Shown here: positions 54,874 through 63,958 of the stretch, in pieces
Layout: every line of letters begins with the position of its first letter
How positions within the stretch are numbered: the first letter of the stretch is position 1
Assembly: GCA_902784865.1 (NCBI GenBank)
Contig: CACZWL010000004.1
Coordinates: 1 to 64,000, forward strand
Direction: 5' to 3'
Length of the DNA stretch: 64,000 bases
Source: an uncultured Bacteroidota bacterium
GTDB lineage: Bacteria > Bacteroidota > Bacteroidia > Bacteroidales > P3
Program-made: the position numbers and the translations under genes
The notes under the pieces: model-generated
The model's input: only the letters and a program-made list of their open reading frames with translations
What the model was told of the DNA's origin: nothing
Database searches by the model: none

Positions 54874-55772
54874 TCTCGGTCATAGTCCCCAACTACAACC
54901 ACGCCCCCTACCTGCGCCAGCGGATAGAGAGCATCCTGGGTCAGACCTATACAGACCTGGAACTCATCTTGTTGGACGACTGTTCGACCGACGGTAGCCG
55001 CGAGGTGATGGAGCAATACCGCCAGCACCCCAAGGTGAGCCACATCATATATAATGAAACCAACGGCGGTATCCCCTTCCGACAGTGGGACAAAGGCATC
55101 GCGCTGGCCAAGGGCGAGTGGGTATGGGTGGCGGAAAGCGACGACTACTGCGAGCCCAACTTTCTCGAGAGCCTCCTGAATGCCACAGAGAACACCGCCG
55201 GTTGCACCCTGGCCTACACCACCACCTGGTGGGTCGACGAGCAGGGCAACCGCATGTTCCACAACGGCGACGGAGGCACCACTTTCAACCTCGACGGCCG
55301 CGACTTCATCCGTCGCCACATGGCCTGCGCCAACGGCATCGCCAACGTCAGCGAGTGCATCTTCCGCCGCAGCGCCTACCACCCCTCGGAGACCGCGCGC
55401 TACGAGCACATGCGCCTCTGCGGCGACTGGTTTTTCTACGTGCTGCTGGCCGAACAGGGCCGCGTAATCAGGCTCGAAACGCCGCTCAACTACTACCGCC
55501 AGCACACCGCCAACGTGTCGAACAGCGCCGAACGCCAGGGACTTACCTTCCTGGAGGGCGCCGAGGTGCTGGAGTACATGACCGACCGCTGCGGCCTGAA
55601 ACCGGCCGACTACGCCCGCGGCTGGGGCAAGCTCTGGGCCACCTACGAGCGGCAGTACAGCTACCCCCCCAGCGTGCGCAAGGAGGTCCGCAGGCGCCTC
55701 GCCGCCAAATGGCCCCAAATCGAGGCTTACCACCTGATATACAGAGCAAAACAACTCTTGAGAAAAAACTGA
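54870..55772 (+). CDS. GT2 glycosyltransferase with a GTG start
   Basis: The 300-residue enzyme begins VISVIVPNYNHAPYLRQR and has ESDD (89-92). No ATG lies near the domain start; the GTG at 54870 overlaps the upstream stop as GTGA, so coupled translation is the simplest reading. Confidence 0.85.
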   Translation: MISVIVPNYNHAPYLRQRIESILGQTYTDLELILLDDCSTDGSREVMEQYRQHPKVSHIIYNETNGGIPFRQWDKGIALAKGEWVWVAESDDYCEPNFLESLLNATENTAGCTLAYTTTWWVDEQGNRMFHNGDGGTTFNLDGRDFIRRHMACANGIANVSECIFRRSAYHPSETARYEHMRLCGDWFFYVLLAEQGRVIRLETPLNYYRQHTANVSNSAERQGLTFLEGAEVLEYMTDRCGLKPADYARGWGKLWATYERQYSYPPSVRKEVRRRLAAKWPQIEAYHLIYRAKQLLRKN

Positions 55773-55793
55773 ACAAAACCTTCAAAACAGGGG

Positions 55794-55869
55794 AAAATCC
55801 GAGGTTTGCAACCGCATGATTTTCAGCGTTTAGGACCCACCCTCTTCTTCCCCTCTTCGTCTATGATAG
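55794..55869 (+). repeat. 11-bp-periodic intergenic element, copy 8
   Basis: A 54-nt module (55794-55847, TGATTTTCAGC at 55817-55827) is followed by TTCCCCTCTTC and GTCTATGATAG. It ends 4 bp before the ATG of the next GT2 and fills the 101-bp gap. Confidence 0.78.
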
Positions 55870-55873
55870 GAGT

Positions 55874-56890
55874 ATGGCTAGAGTAACAGTGCTGATGCCG
55901 ACATTCAATGTCGAAAAATATGTCCGCGAGGCCATCGAGAGTGTCCTCCGGCAGACCTATACCGACTTCGAGCTGCTGGTGATCGACGACTGCTCGACCG
56001 ACGGCACCCTCGACGTGGTGCGCTCCATCAGCGATCCACGCATACGTATCGAGCGCAACCCCAGCAACTTGGGCCTGGCCGACAACCTCAACCGCGGCCT
56101 GAGCCTCATCACCACCGAACTGGTGGCGCGCATGGACGGCGACGACATCGCCGAGCCATTCTGGCTCGAGCGCGAAGTGGAAGTGCTTGACAATCACCCT
56201 GAAATAGGCATCTGCAGCGGCGGCTTCGAGCGCTTCGGCACCCAGCAGTCGCTCGTGCGCTTCCCCGAGCGCCACGAGGATGCGCTGGCCAACATGCTCT
56301 TCGAGTGCACGGTCATCGTGCCCACCTACCGCATGAGCCTCTACCGCGACCACGGCCTGCGCTACAGCAGCGAGGCCTTCCCCGCCGAGGACTACCGCTT
56401 CTGGGCTGAATGTCTGCGCGTTACCAAGCTCTACAACATACAGGAGACCCTCTTCCACTACCGCATGCACCCCACCCAGATATGCACCGAGAAGCGCGTG
56501 GTGCAGCAGGAGAAGGTGGCGCAGGTGAGGCGATATATGCTTGAGTGGCTGAGCGATAGGTTCAGCGAGGAAGAGAAACGCTACTACGTGGAGCAGTTTA
56601 CACGTAAAGAGATAGATACGCGCGCGGACCTGCGCGAGCGCGAGGCTTTCGCCGAGCGGATGGTGGCGTTGAACCGCAGCGTGGGCCACTTCGAGGAGGT
56701 CGCCCTGCGGCGCCGCTTGGACAAGCACCTGACCCTGAGCCTCTACGACACCATCGTGAACCGCTACTTCGGCAACGGCTACTCGCTGCCCGCCTACCTG
56801 AGATACCTCCGCAGCGGCCTCGCCCTGCGCACCGGCCGCAAGTACGAAACAAAATTCCTGCTGAAGAGCCTGCTGCACAAAAAAATATGA
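55874..56890 (+). CDS. GT2 glycosyltransferase
   Basis: The 338-residue enzyme begins VTVLMPTFNVEKYVREAI, with DGDD (88-91). The stop overlaps the deacetylase start by 4 bp. Confidence 0.88.
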   Translation: MARVTVLMPTFNVEKYVREAIESVLRQTYTDFELLVIDDCSTDGTLDVVRSISDPRIRIERNPSNLGLADNLNRGLSLITTELVARMDGDDIAEPFWLEREVEVLDNHPEIGICSGGFERFGTQQSLVRFPERHEDALANMLFECTVIVPTYRMSLYRDHGLRYSSEAFPAEDYRFWAECLRVTKLYNIQETLFHYRMHPTQICTEKRVVQQEKVAQVRRYMLEWLSDRFSEEEKRYYVEQFTRKEIDTRADLREREAFAERMVALNRSVGHFEEVALRRRLDKHLTLSLYDTIVNRYFGNGYSLPAYLRYLRSGLALRTGRKYETKFLLKSLLHKKI

Positions 56891-57576
56891 TTATCAACCG
56901 TATAGGTCGGAAAATATACAAACTCACTCACCCGGTGGAGGGGGAGATTTGGATGCTACACCGCGTGGCGGAAGTGCGCAGCGAAGCGAAGGAGCAGTGC
57001 GAACTGGAGGTAACGCCCCAGTGGCTGGAGGCGGAGATAAACACCTATAAACAAAAAGGCTACCGTTTCGTATCACTCGACACGCTACCCTGCCGCGGCC
57101 CTTGGGTGGTGGTGACCTTCGACGACGGCTACCGCGACAACTACACGCTGGCCTACCCACTGCTCAAACGCCTCGGTGTGCCGTTCACCATATACGTCAC
57201 CACCGCACTGATAGACAACCAGATGGAAGCTTGGTGGTATCCCGGCCAAGCGCTGGGCATGAGCCTCGGCGAACTGAAGGCCCTCGCCACCGAACCACTC
57301 TGCACCCTCGGGGCGCACACGGTAGACCACCCGAAACTCGACACCCTTACGCGCGAGCAGCAACGCGCTGAAATAGAGGGCTCAAAGCGGATGCTTGAGG
57401 AGATAATCGGACGCGAGGTGAAGCACTTCTCCTTCCCCCATGGAGCACACAACCAAGACACCCTAGACATCTGCAATGAACTGAAATTCAGCACTACCGT
57501 AAAATCTTGGGGCGGTCCGCTGCGACGCGGCGAATGGCCCAACCCACTGCCCCGCATCGACAAACAGCAACCATGA
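56887..57576 (+). CDS. polysaccharide deacetylase (NodB-type), short
   Basis: The 229-residue protein has TFDDGYRDNY (Asp79-Asp80) and AHTVDHP (zinc ligands His144 and His148), the NodB core, which removes N- or O-acetyl groups from sugars. No signal peptide is seen, so it may act in the cytoplasm on the lipid-linked glycan. The C-terminus is short. The stop overlaps the next start (ATGA). Confidence 0.85.
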   Translation: MIINRIGRKIYKLTHPVEGEIWMLHRVAEVRSEAKEQCELEVTPQWLEAEINTYKQKGYRFVSLDTLPCRGPWVVVTFDDGYRDNYTLAYPLLKRLGVPFTIYVTTALIDNQMEAWWYPGQALGMSLGELKALATEPLCTLGAHTVDHPKLDTLTREQQRAEIEGSKRMLEEIIGREVKHFSFPHGAHNQDTLDICNELKFSTTVKSWGGPLRRGEWPNPLPRIDKQQP

Positions 57577-58352
57577 ACGACAGCGAAAGAATCAAGATAT
57601 ACACCCGGTCGATGAACCGTGTGCTCTACCACAAGTCGATGGCACTCTGCACGTTGCATTACCGGAAGGAACGACTTGTGGGCACCACCGCCGACGGCTA
57701 CCTGATGCAGGTCATTGGCGACACGGAAGCCGACTGGGTTATCAACATCGACGAGGACGCATTTGTGTCCGACATCGATGCCCTGAAGCGCCTGCTGGCC
57801 TACTGCCGCGAGAACGGCTACCTCAACTGCGGCATGCCCGACGGCGGAGTGGTGCACCTGCGCGACGGCAACCCGCTGGTGACCAATCCTTACTTCAACA
57901 TCTTCTGCACCAAAGCCTTGCGCGAAGAGATAAAGCACCTCGACCTAGGAGAAAAGCCGCAAGAAGAGTGCTTCACGCAGCGCGACCTGCTAGTGGACGA
58001 CCACAATTTCCAAAACACAGGCGAAGAGCCCTACTATCCGATGCTCATCTGGATGGGAAACCACTGCAAGACACTCTACCTCAACGCCTTCACCCATCCC
58101 GATGGGGAATCGACGGTGCTCTGCAACCACCTGGGCGAACCCTTCCTGATACACACCTGGTACTCACGCTTCTACAACAACGACCGCTTCCACACGCGAC
58201 GCATCAACCAAGCCTTCAAAGAGGCCTGCACAAAGCAGGGTGTCAACTACCGCAGCCCGCTCGGCGACACGATGGAAAGCCTCGTCGCGCGAAGCCGCAA
58301 CGCACTGATGAAGTGCCTGGTAGCCACCAAAAAAGCACTAATAAAGAAATGA
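57573..58352 (+). CDS. GT-A-like protein of unknown specificity
   Basis: The 259-residue protein has ADWVINIDEDAF, with Asp60-Glu61-Asp62 as a DxD-like site, but lacks the usual GT2 N-terminal strand (VSVIIPxYN). It may be a GT subgroup that begins with its metal site or a truncated enzyme. Coupled to neighbours by 4-bp overlaps on both sides. Confidence 0.6.
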   Translation: MNDSERIKIYTRSMNRVLYHKSMALCTLHYRKERLVGTTADGYLMQVIGDTEADWVINIDEDAFVSDIDALKRLLAYCRENGYLNCGMPDGGVVHLRDGNPLVTNPYFNIFCTKALREEIKHLDLGEKPQEECFTQRDLLVDDHNFQNTGEEPYYPMLIWMGNHCKTLYLNAFTHPDGESTVLCNHLGEPFLIHTWYSRFYNNDRFHTRRINQAFKEACTKQGVNYRSPLGDTMESLVARSRNALMKCLVATKKALIKK

Positions 58353-59194
58353 GGCAGGCCATACTCATCACAGCCTACCGCGACCTGGAGCAGTTGAAGC
58401 GATTGGCCGACCTCTTCGACGCCGATTTCGAGATATTCATCCACCTGGACCGCAAATGCAGGGAGGACTACGCCGCCATAGGGCGGCGGCAGAACGTGCA
58501 CCTTATGAGCCGCTACAACGTGGAGTGGGGCGACTTCAACCACCTGCAGGCCATAATCATGCTGATGGCCGAGGCCTATGCCCACCGCGACCTGGAATAC
58601 TTCCACCTCATCACTGGGAGCGACTATCCGGCGATGCCGCTGGCGGACTTCAAGGCCTACTGCGAGCAGCACAAGGAGGACAACTACCTGGAACACTTCC
58701 CTTTGCCGCACGACGAATGGGGCGCCGAGGGGGGGCTGAACCGCATCATGTACTGGTGGCTGCGACCCAACGCGCACCGCACCGCCGGCGCCTGGCTGAC
58801 GCGCAAGCTGAACAGTCTGCAACGCCGTCTGAACCTCAAGCGCAATTTCGGCTACTTCGGCGGCCGACTCTATGGCGGCGGCACCTACTGGAGCATGAGC
58901 CGCAAAGCGATGGGCGTGGCTATGGAATACCTCCAGGCGCATCCCGGCTACCTACGCCGCTTCCGCCACACGAGCATCGCCGAGGAGGTGTGCCTGCCCA
59001 CCCTGTGGGCCAACAGCGGCATCGCCCTCACAAACAACTATATGCGTTACATAGACTGGGGCACCGACGGGGCCAACCCGCAGGTGCTGACCGAAAAAGA
59101 TTTCGACAACATCAAGGCCTCCGGCGCCCTTTTTGCCCGCAAGATGGAGCGAGGGGCATCAGACCGACTGATGGAAATGCTTGACAACCAATGA
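58349..59194 (+). CDS. GT14-like (core-2/I-branching type) glycosyltransferase
   Basis: The 281-residue protein has AILITAYRDLEQLKRL, FIHLDRK, YFHLITGSDYP and GGTYWSMSRKAM, all landmarks of bacterial GT14 enzymes, which add beta-linked GlcNAc or xylose. Stops and starts overlap with both neighbours. Confidence 0.85.
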   Translation: MRQAILITAYRDLEQLKRLADLFDADFEIFIHLDRKCREDYAAIGRRQNVHLMSRYNVEWGDFNHLQAIIMLMAEAYAHRDLEYFHLITGSDYPAMPLADFKAYCEQHKEDNYLEHFPLPHDEWGAEGGLNRIMYWWLRPNAHRTAGAWLTRKLNSLQRRLNLKRNFGYFGGRLYGGGTYWSMSRKAMGVAMEYLQAHPGYLRRFRHTSIAEEVCLPTLWANSGIALTNNYMRYIDWGTDGANPQVLTEKDFDNIKASGALFARKMERGASDRLMEMLDNQ

Positions 59195-60033
59195 GCAAGC
59201 GAGTAGTTATAGTGATACCCATCATCGCCCACACCGTGAAAGGCGACGAGCTGCAATCGCTGCGGCGGTGCCTCAAGGTGCTTGGCAAGAGAGATATATG
59301 CTATCTCTGCAGCCATGAACTGGACACCACTTTCTACGAACAGGCATGCACCGAAGCCGGAGTGAAGTTCCGCAAGAGGACATTCGGCAGCGAGTGGTTC
59401 AAGGGCGTGGAGGGGTACAACAGATTGTGCTTCAGCTCGATGCTCTACGAGGCCTTTGCAGAATACAGCTATATGCTCATCTACCAGCTGGACGCCTACG
59501 TGTTTGAGGACCGGCTGGACGAGTGGTGCGGGCGGGGCTACGACTATGTGGGCGGCCCTTGGCTGTGCCACTGGAGCAGCGAGGTGGAGAACATCGACCA
59601 CTGGGAGACCGGCAACGGCGGATTCAGCCTGCGCAACGTGAACACCTTCCTGCGGGTGCTGACCAGCCCCTTGCTGCTTCGCAAACCGCTCAAAGGCATA
59701 GGCCGACTGGCCAAGGAGAACCGCAAACGCCTGGAGGGCAACCCGTTGCTGTGGGTATGGCTAGCGATGCGCGCCCTGACGGGCTACCACAACACACTGC
59801 ACTACTACATACGGCAGAACGGGCAGGAGGACAAGGCCTTCGCCCAATGCCAATACAACGGCCTGATGCGCATCCCGAAGGCCAAGGAGGCCCTCGGCTT
59901 CAGTTTCGACATGCGTCCCGCCACCTGCTACAAGCTGAACGGCAACCACTTGCCGATGGGCTGCCACATGTGGTACAAATACGACAACGAAACCTTCTGG
60001 TACCCCCAAATTTACAGAAATACAACCAGCTAA
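59191..60033 (+). CDS. DUF5672 family protein, putative glycosyltransferase
   Basis: The 280-residue protein has YNRLCFSSMLYEAF, YMLIYQLDAYVF and GYDYVGGPW, diagnostic of DUF5672, a GT-A-like family restricted to glycan loci. The QLDAYVF segment is the likely metal site. Reaction unknown. Confidence 0.8.
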   Translation: MSKRVVIVIPIIAHTVKGDELQSLRRCLKVLGKRDICYLCSHELDTTFYEQACTEAGVKFRKRTFGSEWFKGVEGYNRLCFSSMLYEAFAEYSYMLIYQLDAYVFEDRLDEWCGRGYDYVGGPWLCHWSSEVENIDHWETGNGGFSLRNVNTFLRVLTSPLLLRKPLKGIGRLAKENRKRLEGNPLLWVWLAMRALTGYHNTLHYYIRQNGQEDKAFAQCQYNGLMRIPKAKEALGFSFDMRPATCYKLNGNHLPMGCHMWYKYDNETFWYPQIYRNTTS

Positions 60034-60050
60034 TATACAACGCCCTAAGG

Positions 60051-60094
60051 ATATCCTCTTCTTCCTCTCTTCGTCTTTACTTAACCTCTGGTAA
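60051..60094 (+). repeat. 11-bp-periodic intergenic element, copy 9
   Basis: Units ATATCCTCTTC, TTCCTCTCTTC, GTCTTTACTTA and ACCTCTGGTAA. The preceding 54 nt align only weakly to the module of copies 1, 5 and 8 and overlap the end of the DUF5672 gene. It sits directly before the GT2 start at 60101. Confidence 0.65.
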
Positions 60095-60100
60095 AATAGT

Positions 60101-61024
60101 ATGAAACGATTCTCGGTAGTAGTGCCGGTATACAACGTTGAGCAATACCTCGACGACTGCCTGCGGAGCCTTCAGGCGCAGACCTACGACGACTATGAGG
60201 TGATATGTGTGAACGACGGCTCTACCGACCGCAGCCGCGACATGCTGGCCGAGTGGGCCATACGCTACCCCCAGATGCGCATCGTGGACCGCGAGAACGG
60301 CGGCCTGAGTGCTGCGCGCAACAGCGGCACCGAGGCGGCCACGGGCGAATACATCGTATATGTTGACAGCGACGACTGGGTGAGCGACAACATGCTGCAG
60401 AAGCTCGACGCTGCCGCCGACGGCGCGGACATTATATGCTACGCCTGCCAGCGCACCGACAACGAGCGGCGCGACCGCCTGGCCGCCGAAGAGTGCGGCG
60501 GGTGGGACTACTACTGCCGCCACGCCCTCGAGGCACGGGTGGTGCCCTTCGTGTGCGTGTGGCAACGGGCCTACCGACGCGAATTCCTGAACAGCAACCA
60601 GTTGCGCTTCCGCGAAGGCATCCTGCACGAGGACAACCAGTTCACCCCCCGCGCCTGTGTGAAAGCGCAGCGCGTGAAGGTGCTGCCCGACACATTGTAT
60701 TACTATCGCGTGCGCGAAGGGAGCATCATGACCACCCGCGGCATGCGCAGCAAGGAGAGTTTTGTGCTGATAGGCAACGAACTGTCGGAACTGTTCGGCC
60801 GTATGGACGGGCTGGACCGCACCACTGTCTACCAGGCGCTTACGCATATCTACCAGATGGCCTTCTCGGACAACACGCGCGAGGAGGACCGCCACCTGCT
60901 GGAGGTGATGGACTGGGCCGCCTACCGCCGCACAAGCCGAACCAAAGCCCGCCACCGGCTCAACTACATGGCCATGCGACTTTCGCCTAGATTGTTCAGA
61001 CTCATCAACAAACACCGGATATGA
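60101..61024 (+). CDS. GT2 glycosyltransferase
   Basis: The 307-residue enzyme begins FSVVVPVYNVEQYLDDCL, with ENGGLSAARNSG and DSDD (89-92). The stop overlaps the next start. Confidence 0.88.
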   Translation: MKRFSVVVPVYNVEQYLDDCLRSLQAQTYDDYEVICVNDGSTDRSRDMLAEWAIRYPQMRIVDRENGGLSAARNSGTEAATGEYIVYVDSDDWVSDNMLQKLDAAADGADIICYACQRTDNERRDRLAAEECGGWDYYCRHALEARVVPFVCVWQRAYRREFLNSNQLRFREGILHEDNQFTPRACVKAQRVKVLPDTLYYYRVREGSIMTTRGMRSKESFVLIGNELSELFGRMDGLDRTTVYQALTHIYQMAFSDNTREEDRHLLEVMDWAAYRRTSRTKARHRLNYMAMRLSPRLFRLINKHRI

Positions 61025-62061
61025 ACCAGCCGTATATAACATACGTTATACCCTACTACAACGGGCAGGCCTCCATCAAACGGCAGCTCGACTCCATCTA
61101 CTCGCTGCCTCTTCAGCCACACGAGCTTGAGGTTGTGTTGGTTGACGACCTCTCCCCCATCCCTGCCGAAACCGCACTCGAACCCCTGAAAGCAGCCTAT
61201 CCCGGGCTCACCATCGTGCGCCATACGGAAAACAAACGACAGGGCGGCGCCAAAAACACCGGCATACAAACCGCTCACGGACTGTATGTTGCCTTTGCCG
61301 ACCAAGACGACACTATTGTCCCAGAACATATACCAGCCATCCTCCATGTGGCAATTGAGCAACAACCGGATGTCATTGTCTGCCAGGCAAACCGGCTGAG
61401 AACCAGCGGCAAGGTGGATACCTATGCCCACAACCTTTCGGACAGCCAACAATTGTCGGGCATCGACTTCTGCGAACACTACTACAACCTGAACTTCACT
61501 TCCAGCCCGTGGAGCAACATCTACCGTCGGCAATTCCTACTCGACCAGAAACGCCCCATGGCGGAACACACGCTGCTAGAGGACGTGGACTGGGTGCAAC
61601 ACCACTTGTTCTTTGCAAAAAGCATCATCAACTTCAACCGCCCCATCTACAACTGGCACGAGAACCAGCTGTCCATCACCCACTTGAGCTCGTCGCGGCT
61701 CATCGCCGCCTATGTCGCACACGGCTATCGTAAAATCAAGAACAGCCAGCTCTTTCGCCAGTACTCGCCGCAGTTTGCCGATGTGGTGCAAGAGGACGGG
61801 CAATTCAACATATCGCTGCACTTGAAGATAGCCTGGAAAAGAGCCTGCCCCTGGCGTGTATTCAACCGCAACGGGTGCGGCGAGATAGAGCCCTACATGT
61901 GGGAGGCCTTCCGCCACCTGGAATGGGACAAGTACACACACTTCCTGATACACCACAGGACCCTCGCAGCCATCCTCATGACGCTACCATTCCCGCTGAG
62001 ATGGGCATCGCTGACGATGAGATACTTCCAACTGAAACGACTCTCTGCAACGAGCCGCTGA
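61021..62061 (+). CDS. GT2 glycosyltransferase
   Basis: The 346-residue enzyme begins ITYVIPYYNGQASIKRQL, with KRQGGAKNTG and DQDD (94-97), the variant typical of capsular GT2 proteins. Confidence 0.87.
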   Translation: MNQPYITYVIPYYNGQASIKRQLDSIYSLPLQPHELEVVLVDDLSPIPAETALEPLKAAYPGLTIVRHTENKRQGGAKNTGIQTAHGLYVAFADQDDTIVPEHIPAILHVAIEQQPDVIVCQANRLRTSGKVDTYAHNLSDSQQLSGIDFCEHYYNLNFTSSPWSNIYRRQFLLDQKRPMAEHTLLEDVDWVQHHLFFAKSIINFNRPIYNWHENQLSITHLSSSRLIAAYVAHGYRKIKNSQLFRQYSPQFADVVQEDGQFNISLHLKIAWKRACPWRVFNRNGCGEIEPYMWEAFRHLEWDKYTHFLIHHRTLAAILMTLPFPLRWASLTMRYFQLKRLSATSR

Positions 62062-62089
62062 CGATCCAACCAACCATCATACTGCCTGG

Positions 62090-62923
62090 ATGGACAAACA
62101 CGACTCTATGAAGCTGGCCACGGTAGTGGTAGCCTACCACCCCACCGCGAAGGTGCTGGAAAACATAGCCAGCTACGCCGCTGCAAGCGACGAGCTGTAT
62201 GTGTGGGACAACACGCCGGGCGGCAGCCCGCTGCTGGCGGGGCTGGCCACGGGCATTGTGCTGCACCACGAGCACGCAAACATGGGACTCGGCTACGCCT
62301 ACAACCGCGCCATGGAGCATGCGCTGGAGGCAGGCTGCACCCACCTGATGACGATGGACCAAGACTCGCGCTTCGAGGACTTTGCCAACTACCGGCGGCA
62401 GGCGGCCGAATGCACAGACGAGAAGATTGCCATCTTCACCCCCCCCGTCAACCACGACATAGACTCCCCCGGTTACCGCTACCGCATCCCCTGCCAGTCG
62501 GGAAGCATATTCCCCCTGCAGATACTGAAATCCATCGGCGGCTTCCGCGAAGACCTGTTCATCGGGATGGTGGATGCCGAAATCAGCCTCAAGGCCTCCG
62601 AGCGGGGCTACAAGATATACCAGGTGGTGGGCTGCAACCTTGCACACGAGATTGGGTCGGGTCGCAAGGTGAAACGCTTCGGAAAGACTGTCGAGGTATC
62701 CGACTACAGCCCCCTGCGCCATTACTACGACAGCCGCAACCGCATACTGCTCTGGCACGAGTTCCCCTACGACGCCGACCGGCGGTTCAAGCGGCAGATG
62801 CTGGCCAACCGGATGAAGACGGTGGTCAAGATAGCCCTCTTCGAGAGCCATAAATACGCCAAAATCAAGGCTATCGTGAGGGGAATCTGCAACGGCCTGC
62901 GCAACCGGGCCATACCATACTGA
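62090..62923 (+). CDS. GT2 glycosyltransferase (rhamnosyltransferase-like)
   Basis: The 277-residue protein begins KLATVVVAYHPTAKVLEN and has MTMDQDSRF, the DQDS site of rhamnosyltransferase-like GT2 enzymes, plus ANMGLGYAYNRAM. An internal ATG at 62108 is an equally good start. If it uses dTDP-rhamnose, the rfb genes supply the donor. Confidence 0.84.
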   Translation: MDKHDSMKLATVVVAYHPTAKVLENIASYAAASDELYVWDNTPGGSPLLAGLATGIVLHHEHANMGLGYAYNRAMEHALEAGCTHLMTMDQDSRFEDFANYRRQAAECTDEKIAIFTPPVNHDIDSPGYRYRIPCQSGSIFPLQILKSIGGFREDLFIGMVDAEISLKASERGYKIYQVVGCNLAHEIGSGRKVKRFGKTVEVSDYSPLRHYYDSRNRILLWHEFPYDADRRFKRQMLANRMKTVVKIALFESHKYAKIKAIVRGICNGLRNRAIPY

Positions 62924-62928
62924 AACCT

Positions 62929-63876
62929 ATGACGAAATTCACGGTAATCATGCCGCTCTACAACAAGGCGCCCTATGTGGGGAAGGCCGTGGAGAGCGTG
63001 TTGGCGCAAAGTTGCGCCGACTGGGAGCTGGTGGTGGTGGACGACGGGTCGCACGACGGAAGCGGCGACATTGTGAAGCAATATCAAGACCCCCGCATAC
63101 GGCTCCACCGGCAGGAGAACGCCGGCGTGAGCGTGGCCCGCAACACCGGCGCAGCCATGGCCGGCGGCGAGTACCTCTGCTTCCTGGATGCCGACGACTG
63201 GTGGGAGCCCACCTTCCTACAGGAAATGGACGGACTCATCGCGCGCCACCCCGGCGCCGGCATATACGGCACAGCCTACTACATGGTCAAGCACGGCAAG
63301 CAGACCCCCGCACCCATCGGCTTCGACAAGGGTTTCTCCGAAGGCGAGGTGAACTACTGCCAGGTCTACGCGCGCACGCTGTGCATGCCGCTGTGGACCG
63401 GCGCGGTGTGCATGCCACGCAGCGTCTTCATGGCCGAAGGCGGCTTCAAGCCAGGCCTGAAGTTGGGCGAAGACTTTGTGCTGTGGATCCACGTGGTGCT
63501 GAAACACCGCACGGTGATGCTCAACCGTCCGCTGAGCAACTACAACCAGGATGTGGACGTCGCCTGGCGCGGCACACACCGAGTGCACCCGCCGGAGCAC
63601 CACATGCTGTGGCACATCGACGACCTGGAGCCCTACGAGCAGTCTAACCCCGACTACAAGCTGATGATAGACAGCCTGCGCACCTACAGCATGCAGTTCT
63701 ACATTGTGGACCGCCGCTATCGCAAGGCGGCGCGCGCGATGCTGGCCAAGGTAGACTGGAGCCGCCAGCCCAAGCGCCTGCGGCACCTCTACAGCATGCC
63801 GGCATGGCTGCTCACCGTGCGCTACCGGACGCTGACCCTCGGGTCGAAAATCAAACAGAAGATACTACATACCTAG
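62929..63876 (+). CDS. GT2 glycosyltransferase
   Basis: The 315-residue enzyme begins FTVIMPLYNKAPYVGKAV, with ENAGVSVARNTG and DADDWW (87-92). Confidence 0.88.
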   Translation: MTKFTVIMPLYNKAPYVGKAVESVLAQSCADWELVVVDDGSHDGSGDIVKQYQDPRIRLHRQENAGVSVARNTGAAMAGGEYLCFLDADDWWEPTFLQEMDGLIARHPGAGIYGTAYYMVKHGKQTPAPIGFDKGFSEGEVNYCQVYARTLCMPLWTGAVCMPRSVFMAEGGFKPGLKLGEDFVLWIHVVLKHRTVMLNRPLSNYNQDVDVAWRGTHRVHPPEHHMLWHIDDLEPYEQSNPDYKLMIDSLRTYSMQFYIVDRRYRKAARAMLAKVDWSRQPKRLRHLYSMPAWLLTVRYRTLTLGSKIKQKILHT

Positions 63877-63946
63877 TAGGTAACTACTAGGTGACAACTA
63901 GGACAATACTTCGACTCTTTCCCCTATTTTCCCTCATTTTCCCAAG
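63870..63946 (+). repeat. 11-bp-periodic intergenic element, copy 10
   Basis: Seven units: TACCTAGTAGG, TAACTACTAGG, TGACAACTAGG, ACAATACTTCG, ACTCTTTCCCC, TATTTTCCCTC and ATTTTCCCAAG. It begins at the end of the preceding GT2 coding sequence and ends 12 bp before the last gene. Confidence 0.72.
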
Positions 63947-63958
63947 AACAACAAAGAA

